From: Rouxiella silvae
GTDB lineage: Bacteria > Pseudomonadota > Gammaproteobacteria > Enterobacterales > Enterobacteriaceae
Length of the DNA: 56,425 bases
Assembly: GCF_002093625.1 (NCBI RefSeq)
Contig: NZ_MRWD01000034.1
Location: forward strand, 1 to 56,425
Direction: 5' to 3'
A program made the position numbers and the translations under genes. Positions 9,380-18,159 of this stretch are shown here, in pieces. Position 1 is the stretch's first letter; every line of letters starts with the position of its first letter. Below the pieces are notes generated by a model. It had not been told where the DNA came from. It worked only from the letters and a program-made list of their open reading frames with translations, and searched no databases.

Positions 9380-10321
9380 CTATTTCGCTTGTACCTCCGC
9401 CGTAGGCAATGTCAGTCCCTGCTGTTGACGATATTCGCCGGGCGTAATGCCTTGAAAACGTTTAAATGCCCTGCCTAAAGTAATCGCCGAGTCATAACCG
9501 ACGCGTTCTGCAATGGTAGTAAGCGTTAACTGGGGGTGCCGCAGCAGGCAGCGCGCTCGATACATGCGCCACTGGGTCAAGTAGTCTCCAGGCGTGTCTC
9601 CGGTTACTGCTTTGAAATGAACGGCAAAAGATGAGCGCGACATTGCCGCCTGAGACGCCAGTGACTGGAGGCTCCAGGGGTAAGCGATGTCATGATGTAT
9701 TTTTTGGATTACCCCACGTAGTTTTGCGTCTGACAGTGCGGCAATCCATCCCCTCTGAGTCTGCTCACGTAAACAGTGTGCCCGTATTGCCTGCACAAAA
9801 AGCACGTCTGCCAGCCTGCTTATCACTATTCTCGAGCCAAGGTTTTTCTCAATCGTTTCTAATGCCAGCAGTTTTAGCGTTGCTTCCAACAGCGGTGAGC
9901 GAGTGGCATCGGCAGGGATCGTCACTACCGCAGGCAGTAATGAAAGCAGCGGCTCGGCACCTGAGTTATCAAACGTCAAATAGCCGCAAAGCATGTCCGC
10001 AGGTTCGCCGGCTCCCCCAAAACGGCCTTCTTCTCCAGCATTGTCGGCAAAGACCTCCTCGCACCAGCGCGTTGGGCTGGTGGGGGTATCTCGAAGTGAA
10101 AATGGCGTATGGGGTTGAACGATAAAACCTTCGCCCTGTTGCAGGAAAATAGGGCAGGCAGCGCCGTCAATCACCAGCCAGCCCGAACCTTCAATCATAA
10201 AGCCAAAACGGATAGAAGCACTTTTGACAAAACTCACGCCCCATGGCGCACGCGGCGTGAGGCGAGAGTAGAGCGCGCTTTGCAGGCGCATAGCGGCGAA
10301 TACGTCGTCGAGAGGATCCAT
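9380..10321 (-). CDS. AraC-family transcriptional regulator with cupin sensor domain
   Basis: A 313-residue regulator. The N-terminal 200 or so residues resemble the cupin_6 ligand-binding domain of AraC activators of oxidoreductase genes (RLTPRAPWGVSF, GSGWLVIDG, FIVQPHTPFSLRD). The C-terminal 100 residues hold two helix-turn-helix units, SLQSLASQAAMSRSSFAVHF and TTIAERVGYDSAITLGRAFK, followed by the GITPGEYRQ signature. It is divergent from the oxidoreductase gene at 10438, with about 116 bases between them, which suggests it controls that gene. The ligand is unknown. Neither gene is at this place in E. coli, where ung follows yfiF. Confidence 0.88.
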   Translation of the reverse strand: MDPLDDVFAAMRLQSALYSRLTPRAPWGVSFVKSASIRFGFMIEGSGWLVIDGAACPIFLQQGEGFIVQPHTPFSLRDTPTSPTRWCEEVFADNAGEEGRFGGAGEPADMLCGYLTFDNSGAEPLLSLLPAVVTIPADATRSPLLEATLKLLALETIEKNLGSRIVISRLADVLFVQAIRAHCLREQTQRGWIAALSDAKLRGVIQKIHHDIAYPWSLQSLASQAAMSRSSFAVHFKAVTGDTPGDYLTQWRMYRARCLLRHPQLTLTTIAERVGYDSAITLGRAFKRFQGITPGEYRQQQGLTLPTAEVQAK

Positions 10322-10437
10322 AACAAACTCACTAATGTGGACGATGAGTCAGTAAAAATACTCTTTCAGTCATTCAACGTCCAGGCGTTGGGCATTAAGG
10401 TAGAGCAACACTTTAAGCAGGATGAAAGGAAATCGTT

Positions 10438-11451
10438 ATGCAAAGCTATCGTCTTGAGCATTTTGGTCGTATCGAAGGGTTGCACTTGGTCAATGAGGTG
10501 CGCCCGGTTCCCGAACACAATCAGGTGTTAATTCGCGTTCGTGCCTGTAGCCTGAACTACCGGGACCTGGCTATTTTGCACGGCACCGGTACGCTTTCGC
10601 CAAAACCGGGCCTGATACCGCTGTCGGACGGCGTTGGAGAAGTCGTCGAGGTTGGGGAGAACGTGAGTTTATTTTCCGTCGGCTGTCGCGTGGCGGGTAG
10701 CTTTTTTCCCTACTGGTTTGTGGGTCCGCTGGATACCGCCGCGGGCAGAGGTGCCTATGGCACACAGGCTGACGGCTGGCTGACCGAGTACAAGGTTGTT
10801 GATGAAGAGGCGCTGGTGTCTATTCCTGATTACCTGTCTTGGGAACAGGCGGCAGCTCTGCCTTGTGCGGCGGTCACGGCCTGGAACAGCCTGCAAAAAT
10901 CGCGTCCGCTGCAGCCGGGAGAAACGGTGCTGACGCAGGGTACCGGCGGCGTTGCCCTGTTCGCCGTGCAGTTTGCCAAATTGATGGGCGCACGAGTCAT
11001 TGCGCTGACCTCGAGCGACGAAAAGGCCCAGCTTTTGACCTCGTTGGGCGCCGATAGCGTCATTAATTATCGTCAACATCCTGAGTGGTCGAACAATGTG
11101 CGGGAATTGACTCAGGGAGCGGGCGTGGCGAGAGTGGTTGAAATTGGCGGACCGGGTACCCTGAACCAGTCGCTGTTGTCCTGCCAGCCCGGAGGAGAAA
11201 TTGCTCTGCTGGGATTCGTCGCCAGCGGCGGTCCATCCGTCGATTTTATGACGCTGTTTAAAAGTGGGGCGACGGTGCGTCCTTTTAGCGTTGGCAGCCG
11301 TGAAGATTTTATTGCCATGAACCGTGCGCTGAGTTTTAGTGAGCTTCAGCCGGTCGTTGACCGCGTCTTTACTTTTGAACGGGCGATAGAGGCGTGGCGC
11401 TACTTCGACAGCCGCCAGCAAATTGGCAAAGTGATTATTTCGATGCTTTGA
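10438..11451 (+). CDS. NAD(P)-dependent zinc-independent alcohol dehydrogenase/quinone oxidoreductase (MDR superfamily)
   Basis: A 337-residue medium-chain dehydrogenase/reductase. Visible parts are a GroES-like N-terminal domain (RVRACSLNYRDLAIL, GLIPLSDGVGEVVEVG) and a Rossmann fold near residues 160-200 (VLTQGTGGVALFAVQFAK, then LGADSVINYR). The catalytic-zinc cysteine of classical alcohol dehydrogenases is replaced by Asn in SLNYRD and the structural-zinc cysteine lobe is absent, so it is closer to quinone oxidoreductases. The substrate is unknown. AAGGAA lies about 6 bases before the ATG. It is divergent from the AraC-type gene, its probable regulator, and ends at a strong terminator. 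Confidence 0.87.
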   Translation: MQSYRLEHFGRIEGLHLVNEVRPVPEHNQVLIRVRACSLNYRDLAILHGTGTLSPKPGLIPLSDGVGEVVEVGENVSLFSVGCRVAGSFFPYWFVGPLDTAAGRGAYGTQADGWLTEYKVVDEEALVSIPDYLSWEQAAALPCAAVTAWNSLQKSRPLQPGETVLTQGTGGVALFAVQFAKLMGARVIALTSSDEKAQLLTSLGADSVINYRQHPEWSNNVRELTQGAGVARVVEIGGPGTLNQSLLSCQPGGEIALLGFVASGGPSVDFMTLFKSGATVRPFSVGSREDFIAMNRALSFSELQPVVDRVFTFERAIEAWRYFDSRQQIGKVIISML

Positions 11452-11462
11452 ATCAGCCATTA

Positions 11463-11491
11463 AAAAACGGACGTCTTAGACGTCCGTTTTT
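11463..11491. terminator. bidirectional terminator between oxidoreductase and emrB
   Basis: A 13-bp perfect stem (AAAAACGGACGTC with GACGTCCGTTTTT, loop TTA) between convergent genes. Its core resembles the terminator at 9344-9371. Confidence 0.92.
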
Positions 11492-11514
11492 ATATTTCAG
11501 CGAAGGCATCCGCG

Positions 11515-13053
11515 CTAGTGCGCGCCGCCTCCATCACCGCCTGCGGTAAACGGTGCACGAGCAAACCACACCAGAATCAGCAACAGAATGAACACACCGC
11601 CCGCCGCCCAGAAGACCTCATTGGCGGAGATGATAAGCCCCTGATTGGTTATCTCTCGCGCTATCCAGCCCGACGCCTGCTGGTGGCTCATTCCCAAGCC
11701 TTGCAGCTGGGCATAAGTCTGCTGGGTTGCGGGATCAAAGGGCGTAATGCTCTCAGTAAGATGCGCATGATGCAGTGATTCCCGATTACTCCACATGGTG
11801 GTGGTTATTGAAGTACCAATCGAACCAGCCAGCGTACGGGTAAAGTTGGACAGGCTCGATGCTGCCGCCATTCGAGAGGGAGGTAGCCCCGACAATATGA
11901 TGGTTATCAGCGGCATGAAGAAGCAGCCTACGGCAAAGCCCTGTACAAACTGCGGCCATGCCGATGCACCAAAGTCCATTCCCGGCTCAAATGTATAAGC
12001 ACGCCAGTAAAAGCACACTGCATACATAATGAAGCTGAAGGTCACCAGCCAGCGCATGTCCAGCCGGTGGGCAAATTTACCGATAATCGGCGACATCAGA
12101 ACCGGCAGGATCCCGACCGGTGCTGACGCCAGACCCGCCCAGGTTGCGGTATAGCCAAATACCTCCTGTAATAGCTGCGGCAAAAGAACGATAGAGCCGA
12201 AGTAGAGCATGTAGGCCAGACTGATACACAGCGTACCGATAGTGAAGTTTCGCGATTTAAACAGCGATAAATCGACTATCGGGTTTTCATCGGTCAACTC
12301 CCACACGATAAGGAACGCTATGCACACCACGGCGACAATGGTTAGGGTTATTATCTCCGGCGAGTTGAACCAGTCCAACTCTTTTCCTCGGTCGAGCATC
12401 ACCTGCAAACAGCCGATCCCCAGCACCAGCAGCACTAATCCCACACTGTCGATTGGCCTGATTTGGGTCTCAGTCTCTCGCCCTTTCAGGGTTCTCAGCG
12501 TCAGCAGCACCACCACAATACCGATAGGAATGTTGATAAAGAAGATCCATCCCCAGTGGTAGTTATCACTGATGTAGCCGCCCAGGATCGGGCCGCATAT
12601 CGGCGCCACGATAACCGTCATCGACCACAGCGCCAGCGCGGTACTTCGTTTGGCGGGAGGGTAGTTGTTTAGCAGCAAACTTTGCGATAGCGGAATAAGT
12701 GGACCTGCCACCAACCCCTGAATAACGCGGAAGAAGATAAGCATTTCGAGGCTGTTTGAGATACCACACAGCCAAGACGCGAGGGCAAACAGCCCTGTCG
12801 CCCAAAGAAATAGCCTGACCTCACCGACACGCTTTGCCAACCAGCCGGTGATCGGGATCGAGATGGCGTTGGCCACCCCGAACGAGGTAATGACCCAGGT
12901 ACCTTGAGAGTTTGATGCCCCCAGGTTACCGGCGATCGTCGGGATCGCCACGTTGGCAATGGTCGAGTCCAATACCTGCATAAAGGTGGCCATAGCCAGC
13001 GCCACCGTCATCCAGGCGAGGGGCGCGCCTTCCAGCGGTTTTCTAGCAGCCAC
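11515..13053 (-). CDS. emrB: multidrug efflux MFS transporter EmrB (DHA2 family)
   Basis: Inner-membrane proton antiporter with 14 predicted helices that exports hydrophobic drugs and uncouplers with EmrA. The 512-residue product equals E. coli EmrB in length and shares its landmarks: ATFMQVLDSTIANVAIPTIAG in TM1, LAKRVGEVRLF, the motif C region GPILGGYISDNYHWGWIFFIN, and the Gly-rich C-terminus AGGDGGGAH. The start is GTG at 13053, with GGAGG 6 bases upstream, and aligns with the E. coli start. It is the last gene of the operon, 17 bases after emrA. Confidence 0.96.
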   Translation of the reverse strand: MAARKPLEGAPLAWMTVALAMATFMQVLDSTIANVAIPTIAGNLGASNSQGTWVITSFGVANAISIPITGWLAKRVGEVRLFLWATGLFALASWLCGISNSLEMLIFFRVIQGLVAGPLIPLSQSLLLNNYPPAKRSTALALWSMTVIVAPICGPILGGYISDNYHWGWIFFINIPIGIVVVLLTLRTLKGRETETQIRPIDSVGLVLLVLGIGCLQVMLDRGKELDWFNSPEIITLTIVAVVCIAFLIVWELTDENPIVDLSLFKSRNFTIGTLCISLAYMLYFGSIVLLPQLLQEVFGYTATWAGLASAPVGILPVLMSPIIGKFAHRLDMRWLVTFSFIMYAVCFYWRAYTFEPGMDFGASAWPQFVQGFAVGCFFMPLITIILSGLPPSRMAAASSLSNFTRTLAGSIGTSITTTMWSNRESLHHAHLTESITPFDPATQQTYAQLQGLGMSHQQASGWIAREITNQGLIISANEVFWAAGGVFILLLILVWFARAPFTAGGDGGGAH

Positions 13054-13070
13054 GATGACCTCCGAAGCAC

Positions 13071-14249
13071 TTAGCCCGCATTAGCATTGATAACGTCATT
13101 AATAATGGCGTCAACCGGAGCCAGATTTAAGGTCAGCGCAGATGTCTGATAAAGCGGCGTTGTACGGACTTTATCCGACAAAATCAGGCCATCAAGATTT
13201 TGAGTATCTACCGTGACCAGCGTAGAAAGCCCGATGCGCAGCGGATGCTGTTTCACTTCGTTGGCATCAAGCTCGATACGAACCGGCAGGCGCTGAACCA
13301 CTTTGATCCAGTTACCGGTGGCGTTCTGTGCTGGCAGCAGGGAGAACGCGCCACCAGTACCCATGTCCATGCCGACCACTTTACCGTGGTACACCACGTC
13401 ATCGCCGTAGATATCACTGACAACGGTCGCCGATTGGCCGATGCGCATATTCGCCAATTGAGTCTCTTTAAAGTTGGCATCTACCCACACGTTGGTGGCA
13501 GGCACAACGGCCATTAGCGCGGTGGCGGTGTTAATTTGCTGGCCGACCTGCACGCTGCGGCGCGACACATAGCCGTCAACTGGGCTGACAATTTTTGTAC
13601 GCTGTAGGGCTAACCAGGCATCACGAACCTGTGCGGCGGCCTGCAACACCTGCGGCTGTTGGTCAACCGGAGTATTAAGGACCATCGCCTGATTGGCGTT
13701 GAGTTGCTGAACGGCGACTTCAAGCTGTGCCTTGGCGCTGTCAACGGCATCATGGGCGTGTTGTAACTCTTCACGACCGATAGCGTCTACCTGTCCCAAC
13801 ACCACGCGGCGTTTCAGGTCTGCCTGCACCTGATTAAGCTGGGTCTGGCGCAGCGTCACGTTGGCCTGATACTGCTTGCTGTTAATAATCAGCTGATGCG
13901 TTTGACGCACGCTGTTGGCCAGTGCGGTCTTGGCGCGCTCGAATGCCTGCTCGGCGTCCGTCGGATCCAGAACGACTAGCGTGTCACCTTTTTTAACGTA
14001 ATCGGTACTGTCGAAATTGACGTCGGTGACGCTGCCTGAAACCTGCGCCATAATCTGCACCTGGTTACCCGCGACATAGGCATCGTCAGTATCTTGGAAG
14101 TGACGCAATACCAAAAACCAGTAAATCAAATAGGCAATGGCAATAATGATAAAAATGCCGGTCAAGACGAGCAACGCCACTTTCCGCGATCTCTTTTTCT
14201 TATTCACTGGTGGCGGGGTCGGTTGTTGAACTTCCGCGTTTGCGCTCAT
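13071..14249 (-). CDS. emrA: multidrug efflux periplasmic adaptor EmrA
   Basis: Membrane fusion protein linking EmrB to an outer-membrane channel. The 392-residue product has a cytoplasmic Pro/Lys-rich tail, one membrane helix at about 24-47, a lipoyl/barrel-sandwich region (DDAYVAGNQVQIMAQVSGSV), a long alpha-hairpin (about 90-205) and the beta-barrel (VDANFKETQLANMRIGQ). It is close to E. coli EmrA along its whole length. I chose the internal Met at 14249 because GGAGA precedes it and MSANAE matches the E. coli start. Gaps to the outer membrane gene (26 bases) and to emrB (17 bases) support one operon. Confidence 0.95.
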   Translation of the reverse strand: MSANAEVQQPTPPPVNKKKRSRKVALLVLTGIFIIIAIAYLIYWFLVLRHFQDTDDAYVAGNQVQIMAQVSGSVTDVNFDSTDYVKKGDTLVVLDPTDAEQAFERAKTALANSVRQTHQLIINSKQYQANVTLRQTQLNQVQADLKRRVVLGQVDAIGREELQHAHDAVDSAKAQLEVAVQQLNANQAMVLNTPVDQQPQVLQAAAQVRDAWLALQRTKIVSPVDGYVSRRSVQVGQQINTATALMAVVPATNVWVDANFKETQLANMRIGQSATVVSDIYGDDVVYHGKVVGMDMGTGGAFSLLPAQNATGNWIKVVQRLPVRIELDANEVKQHPLRIGLSTLVTVDTQNLDGLILSDKVRTTPLYQTSALTLNLAPVDAIINDVINANAG

Positions 14250-14275
14250 GATTTTCTCCACGCTGGGTCTTGTTA

Positions 14276-15730
14276 TTATGCTTTAGTGTCCGCTGCAGGG
14301 GCCTGATAACCGCCACCCAACGCACGAATTAAACCGATTTTCGCCTGCAAAACATTACTGGCGGCGGTCAGAGCGGCCTGCTGCTGTTGTAATAGCGCAG
14401 CCTGGCTGGTGAGGAGCTGATCGCGTCCGATAGTGCCAGCGGAATAACGAGCACTGGCAACGCGATAAACGTCCTGCAGGGATTTTTCTGCTGACAGCGA
14501 CTGCTGCAGTTGCTGAGTCGTGCTTTTTTGCACGGTTATCGCATCGGCAGTTTGTTGAATTGCATTCAGCAACGTCTGGTTATAAGACTCAACGGATTGG
14601 TCATACAGCGCCGACTCTTCACCTAATTTGCTGCGCAGCGCGCCTGCGTGGAATATTGGCAGTGAAATAGCCGGGGCGAGGTTCCAGGCCTGGCTCGCGG
14701 CTTCAAGCAGGTTCGGACTGGTACTGCCGTAGTTTGTGGTGCTTAAACCGGCAAAAGCGCTGATCGACAGGCTTGGATAGAAATCTTTTTTCGCGGCGGC
14801 AATGCGCTGCGAATAGGACTCAACCAGCTCACGCTGTGCCACGATATCCGGACGCTTGCCCAGAATATCTATCGTCAATTCACCTTTGGGAGCCAACACG
14901 TCGTCACCCGGCAGCGCCACAGGACGCAGATGATTCATTGCATCCGGGCCCTTGCCGGCCAAGGCGGCCAACTGATGTTTCTGTTGGTCAATCTGCGACT
15001 GGAGTTCAATAATCTGCTGTTTGGCACCGTCGGCCTGAGCCTGCGTCTGCTGCGGAATATCTATTCCGTAGACGCCGGCCTGATACTGCGCTTTTCGCAG
15101 ATCGGCTAAATGTTGGTTGTTGTCGACCTCCTGCTGCAGCACCTGTTGCACGGCATAGTTGGCCTGCAGTTGGTAATAGGTCGCCACCACCGAACTCGAC
15201 AGGGAAAGTGCTGCCTGCGCCTGTTCCGCACGCGCCGAATCTACTTGGGCCTTCGCGGCATTGACCTGATTACGGTATTTACCCCACCAGTCAAATTCGT
15301 AGCTGAGGTTCAGCCCCAGATTATTCGTGGTTTCGTACACTGGGCTAGCAGGGTATCCGCCGAGGAACGGCTGATAGGTATTCTGGGAGATCTTTTGACG
15401 GTTGCTTGAGGCATTCAAGTCAACATAAGGACCATTGGCCGCATTGGTTTCGCCGACAACGCTTTGAGCTTCGCGCACGCGCGCGGCTGCCTGGCGTAAA
15501 GACGGCGAATTCTGCAGAGTTTCGGTCATTAAACTGTCGAGCTGCGAATCGTGAAGACCTCGCCACCACTGTGGGCTGATAGCCAAAGAGCTGACTTTTG
15601 GCTGTGTCAGATTCAGCTGCTGGTTATCCAGCAGCGTGGACTGAGGCGCAATATTATTGCTGGAGGCACAACCCGCCAATAATAAGACAGCAAACAGCGG
15701 CGTAAATCTCCAGCTGACGTGAAGAGACAT
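14276..15730 (-). CDS. TolC-like efflux outer membrane lipoprotein (NodT/OprM family)
   Basis: Outer membrane factor of a tripartite efflux system, 484 residues. The signal sequence ends in the lipobox LLLAGC, with Cys21 the likely lipidated residue. Two outer-membrane-efflux repeats follow, marked by PQWWRGLHDSQLDSLM, LRQAAARVREAQSVVGE, YEFDWWGKYRN and LGKRPDIVAQRELVES, typical of the NodT class (CusC/OprM/MdtP-like) rather than TolC itself. It sits between emrR and emrA with gaps of 27 and 26 bases, so it is almost certainly co-transcribed and serves as a dedicated channel for EmrAB. E. coli has no such gene at this place and uses TolC. No gene symbol is assigned. Confidence 0.92.
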   Translation of the reverse strand: MSLHVSWRFTPLFAVLLLAGCASSNNIAPQSTLLDNQQLNLTQPKVSSLAISPQWWRGLHDSQLDSLMTETLQNSPSLRQAAARVREAQSVVGETNAANGPYVDLNASSNRQKISQNTYQPFLGGYPASPVYETTNNLGLNLSYEFDWWGKYRNQVNAAKAQVDSARAEQAQAALSLSSSVVATYYQLQANYAVQQVLQQEVDNNQHLADLRKAQYQAGVYGIDIPQQTQAQADGAKQQIIELQSQIDQQKHQLAALAGKGPDAMNHLRPVALPGDDVLAPKGELTIDILGKRPDIVAQRELVESYSQRIAAAKKDFYPSLSISAFAGLSTTNYGSTSPNLLEAASQAWNLAPAISLPIFHAGALRSKLGEESALYDQSVESYNQTLLNAIQQTADAITVQKSTTQQLQQSLSAEKSLQDVYRVASARYSAGTIGRDQLLTSQAALLQQQQAALTAASNVLQAKIGLIRALGGGYQAPAADTKA

Positions 15731-15757
15731 GGATTAATTACCTGAACAAATAATCGG

Positions 15758-16273
15758 TTATGAAATCGAGTTAGCGTCCATCTGGTCGAGGCGTGTCAAC
15801 AGTTTGCGCGTAAGCGTTTCTAACTGTTTTTGTTCTTCGATGTCCAAAGTAGACCAGAGTAAATGCAAACTTTTGTGCTGAGGTGGCAACAGTTGCTGAA
15901 TAAACGCTTCGCCGTCTGCAGTCAGGTGCAAGTGCAGGCAACGACGGTCGTTATCGCTCTCACGTCTTTCAATCCATCCGCGTTTTTCTAACTCATCGGC
16001 AATACGCGTCGCATTGGTGCGAGACGACCCCAGCGCAGCACTCAGTTCAGAAGGCTGGATACTGTGCGATTCCCGAGCATCGAGCGTGATCAGCGCCATA
16101 AATAGCGTTTCGTTGATCCCCTGCGCTTTCAGCATTTTATTTCTGTTTTCCAGCAGCTTACTGTGCATGTGCATACACAGTCGGGTGAGCAGGATTTCCT
16201 GATAAGGGAAATCTTTCTGCTTTTTAGCGCGGAAATTTAACATGTGTTCAATAGGTGCGAATGAACTTTCCAT
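15758..16273 (-). CDS. emrR: MarR-family repressor EmrR (MprA)
   Basis: A 171-residue dimeric winged-helix repressor that releases the emr promoter on binding uncouplers or phenolics. It matches E. coli MprA closely: [36 protein letters not shown], the recognition helix region [20 protein letters not shown], and the wing [15 protein letters not shown]. The start at 16273 gives the conserved [10 protein letters not shown]-terminus; an upstream in-frame Met would add five residues. It is the first gene of the emrR-outer membrane factor-emrA-emrB operon and probably represses itself at the operator at 16291-16310. Confidence 0.96.
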   Translation of the reverse strand: MESSFAPIEHMLNFRAKKQKDFPYQEILLTRLCMHMHSKLLENRNKMLKAQGINETLFMALITLDARESHSIQPSELSAALGSSRTNATRIADELEKRGWIERRESDNDRRCLHLHLTADGEAFIQQLLPPQHKSLHLLWSTLDIEEQKQLETLTRKLLTRLDQMDANSIS

Positions 16274-16290
16274 CGTGAGAAACCTCATTA

Positions 16291-16331
16291 GTTACAATTG
16301 AGATAGTAACCAGTGTAATTAATAATGTAAA
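16291..16331 (-). promoter_or_regulatory. emrR operon promoter with overlapping EmrR operator
   Basis: On the minus strand, -35 TTTACA (16326-16331) and -10 TACTAT (16303-16308) are separated by 17 bases. An inverted repeat, GTTAC at 16291-16295 and GTAAC at 16306-16310, overlaps the -10 and is a good candidate for the MarR-type operator. The assignment to EmrR is inferred from position. Confidence 0.6.
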
Positions 16332-16369
16332 TGTCATAAGCCATTAAATAGTTAGCTATTCGTGTGGTT

Positions 16370-16699
16370 TCATGACGGTTGAAGGTGAAGAATTTTTTCA
16401 TAGCGAACAGGATTAAGTGTTCGCATGGGTAAAACATTGCGACGCCGCCCAATCGATTGCGTAGTCGTCAACACTCGGCGGGCAATGGCGTAAATCAAGG
16501 TGGAGAAAAACAGACGATTACGTAGGGGAGAATCAGTGACTGCCACACGAAGCCCAGAAAAAAAAGAGACGGGTAGAGAGCCACGGATGTCTGGCTCGCG
16601 GTTAAATACGCTCTTTACCAAGGCGTAAACACCCGGTTCTGAAGAATTTTCTTGGGTTGTGTCGCTATACATAAGAGGTTTGCTGCTAAATAAAAGCAA
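16370..16699 (-). CDS. hypothetical small protein (weak)
   Basis: An open frame of 109 residues, or 100 from the internal Met at 16672. I do not recognise it. The sequence is basic in its second half, has no clear domain, signal peptide or membrane helix, and no good Shine-Dalgarno precedes either Met. It lies alone in the emrR-ygaY gap. It may be a lineage-specific gene or a chance frame; the latter is at least as likely. Confidence 0.25.
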   Translation of the reverse strand: MLLFSSKPLMYSDTTQENSSEPGVYALVKSVFNREPDIRGSLPVSFFSGLRVAVTDSPLRNRLFFSTLIYAIARRVLTTTQSIGRRRNVLPMRTLNPVRYEKILHLQPS

Positions 16700-16810
16700 A
16701 ATGTTTCGTTAGCGTATAATTTATGGAAAAAATAATATCAGACTGTTAGTAATCTTTATACCCTTTGGTTCAAAAAAAATATCTTGCAAAATTATTTGCA
16801 TGCTAATGAG

Positions 16811-16829
16811 GGGCGTGACCATCACGCCC
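16811..16829. terminator. terminator-like hairpin after ygaY-like gene
   Basis: A perfect 8-bp stem GGGCGTGA-CCA-TCACGCCC, 10 bases downstream of the MFS gene stop on the minus strand. No strong T run follows, so it could be a Rho-assisted end or an mRNA 3' stabiliser. Confidence 0.5.
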
Positions 16830-16838
16830 GTTATACTT

Positions 16839-18041
16839 TTAGGCGATTTTATGTTTATGTCCGAAGAGCCAGATAACCAGATTGATTAGGCAAAACGCCG
16901 CGCCAGCCGCACAGACGCCATTCCATCCTGCCATTTCAAAGGCGGACGCCGAGACCAGCGACCCCACCGCACCGCCGATAAAATAAGTGGTCATGTAGCC
17001 CGCCGTCAGTCGGTTACGCGCTTCCGGCATCGATTTATAAATCACACTCTGGTTAGTGATATGTACGCCCTGAACGCACAGGTCGAGCACGATGATGCCG
17101 ATAATCAGGGAAATAACAGAATGCTGGCCGTAAACAATAGCTATCCAGGAAAGCAGCAGCAGAATCAGACCGCCGGTGGTGGTCAGATGGGCTTTACCTT
17201 TATCGGCAAGATGTCCGGCGCGGGTGGCGGCAAGCGCACCGGCGGCGCCAACCAAGCCAAACAGTCCAATCACGCCTTCGGAATACCCAAAGTTAGGCCC
17301 TGCGAGCAGGAAGGCCATCGACGTCCAGATAATGCTGAAATTGGCAAAAACGAACATCCCAAGCAGGGCGCGGGTACGCAACACCGGTGTGAAGAAGAAC
17401 AGGGTGAAAATCGATTTCATCAGTTGGAGGTAGTTTAGATGCGTTTCCTGCTTGTGGCGAGGCAGTGCGCGCCACAGTACCAGCGCCATCACCACCATCA
17501 GCACACTGGCAACCCAATAAACTGTGCGCCAGCCACCGAGCGAGGCCAGCAGGCCTGCCACGGTCCTTGCCAGCAGAATACCCAGCAGCAGGCCTGACAT
17601 GATCATGCCCACGATTTTACCTCGGCGCTCCGGTTCGGCGAGGGTCGCCGCCAGTGGCACCAATACCTGAGCCACCACGGAAAAGAGTCCGGTCAGCGCG
17701 GTGCCTATCAGCATCATCGTAATCGACGTTGAATTGGCGGTAATCAGTAATCCGGCGGCCGACAGCAGGGTCATCACCACGATCATCGTTCGACGTTCGA
17801 ACATATCGCCGAGCGGCACTAAAAACAGCAAACCGAACGCGTAGCCGAGCTGGGCGGTCGTGACAATAAATCCAGCCTGATTGACCGACAGATGAAAGGC
17901 GCGGGCGATGGTTTCCAGCAACGGTTGGGCATAATAGTTGCTAGCGGCGGCCAGTCCGGTGGCAACGGCCATCAGCAGGATAAGACCCGGACTGAGTACC
18001 GGAGCGGACTTTTTCGCAGCTGTTTGAGCTGAAGTTGTCAT
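16839..18041 (-). CDS. MFS transporter, YgaY-like
   Basis: A 400-residue, 12-helix major facilitator of the drug:H+ antiporter type. Visible are ASNYYAQPLLETIARAFHLS in TM1, the motif A loop LGDMFERRTM, and VPLAATLAEPERRGKIVG in the central part. It is widely similar to sugar-efflux/drug exporters and occupies the place of ygaY, which as I recall is a pseudogene in E. coli K-12 but appears intact here. The substrate is unknown. It is divergent from the LysR gene at 18160 across 118 bases, which makes that protein its probable regulator. The Shine-Dalgarno is weak. Confidence 0.85.
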   Translation of the reverse strand: MTTSAQTAAKKSAPVLSPGLILLMAVATGLAAASNYYAQPLLETIARAFHLSVNQAGFIVTTAQLGYAFGLLFLVPLGDMFERRTMIVVMTLLSAAGLLITANSTSITMMLIGTALTGLFSVVAQVLVPLAATLAEPERRGKIVGMIMSGLLLGILLARTVAGLLASLGGWRTVYWVASVLMVVMALVLWRALPRHKQETHLNYLQLMKSIFTLFFFTPVLRTRALLGMFVFANFSIIWTSMAFLLAGPNFGYSEGVIGLFGLVGAAGALAATRAGHLADKGKAHLTTTGGLILLLLSWIAIVYGQHSVISLIIGIIVLDLCVQGVHITNQSVIYKSMPEARNRLTAGYMTTYFIGGAVGSLVSASAFEMAGWNGVCAAGAAFCLINLVIWLFGHKHKIA

Positions 18042-18138
18042 AAGATTTATTTCTTTTAAAGGGAAAGATTTAAGGGATTTCGGGGTGAGTATCTGTTAAT
18101 TAAAAGTAATAAACCAATGTATAATTACCATCCCAACT

Positions 18139-18153
18139 ATCTCATTTCGAGAT
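18139..18153. promoter_or_regulatory. candidate LysR-type operator
   Basis: Inverted repeat ATCTC-ATTTC-GAGAT fits the T-N11-A rule for LysR-family binding sites. It lies 7 bases before the LysR start codon, in the gap shared with the divergent MFS gene. It is a candidate for autoregulation only. Confidence 0.4.
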
Positions 18154-18159
18154 GACTAA

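Larger units (their letters stand above)
16274..16838. other. 565-base gap upstream of emrR
   Basis: The gap holds the emrR promoter/operator at its left end, a weak ORF (16370-16699, minus strand) and a hairpin at 16811-16829. In E. coli the ygaZ and ygaH genes lie next to mprA, and no trace of them was recognised here. The stretch 16700-16800 is AT-rich with no other clear signal. Confidence 0.5.

Noticed and set aside
10669-11460. A 263-codon minus-strand frame over the oxidoreductase gene
   Set aside because: Antisense shadow of a gene with clear MDR motifs; the translated product is Arg/His/Gln-rich and unlike any family I recognise.
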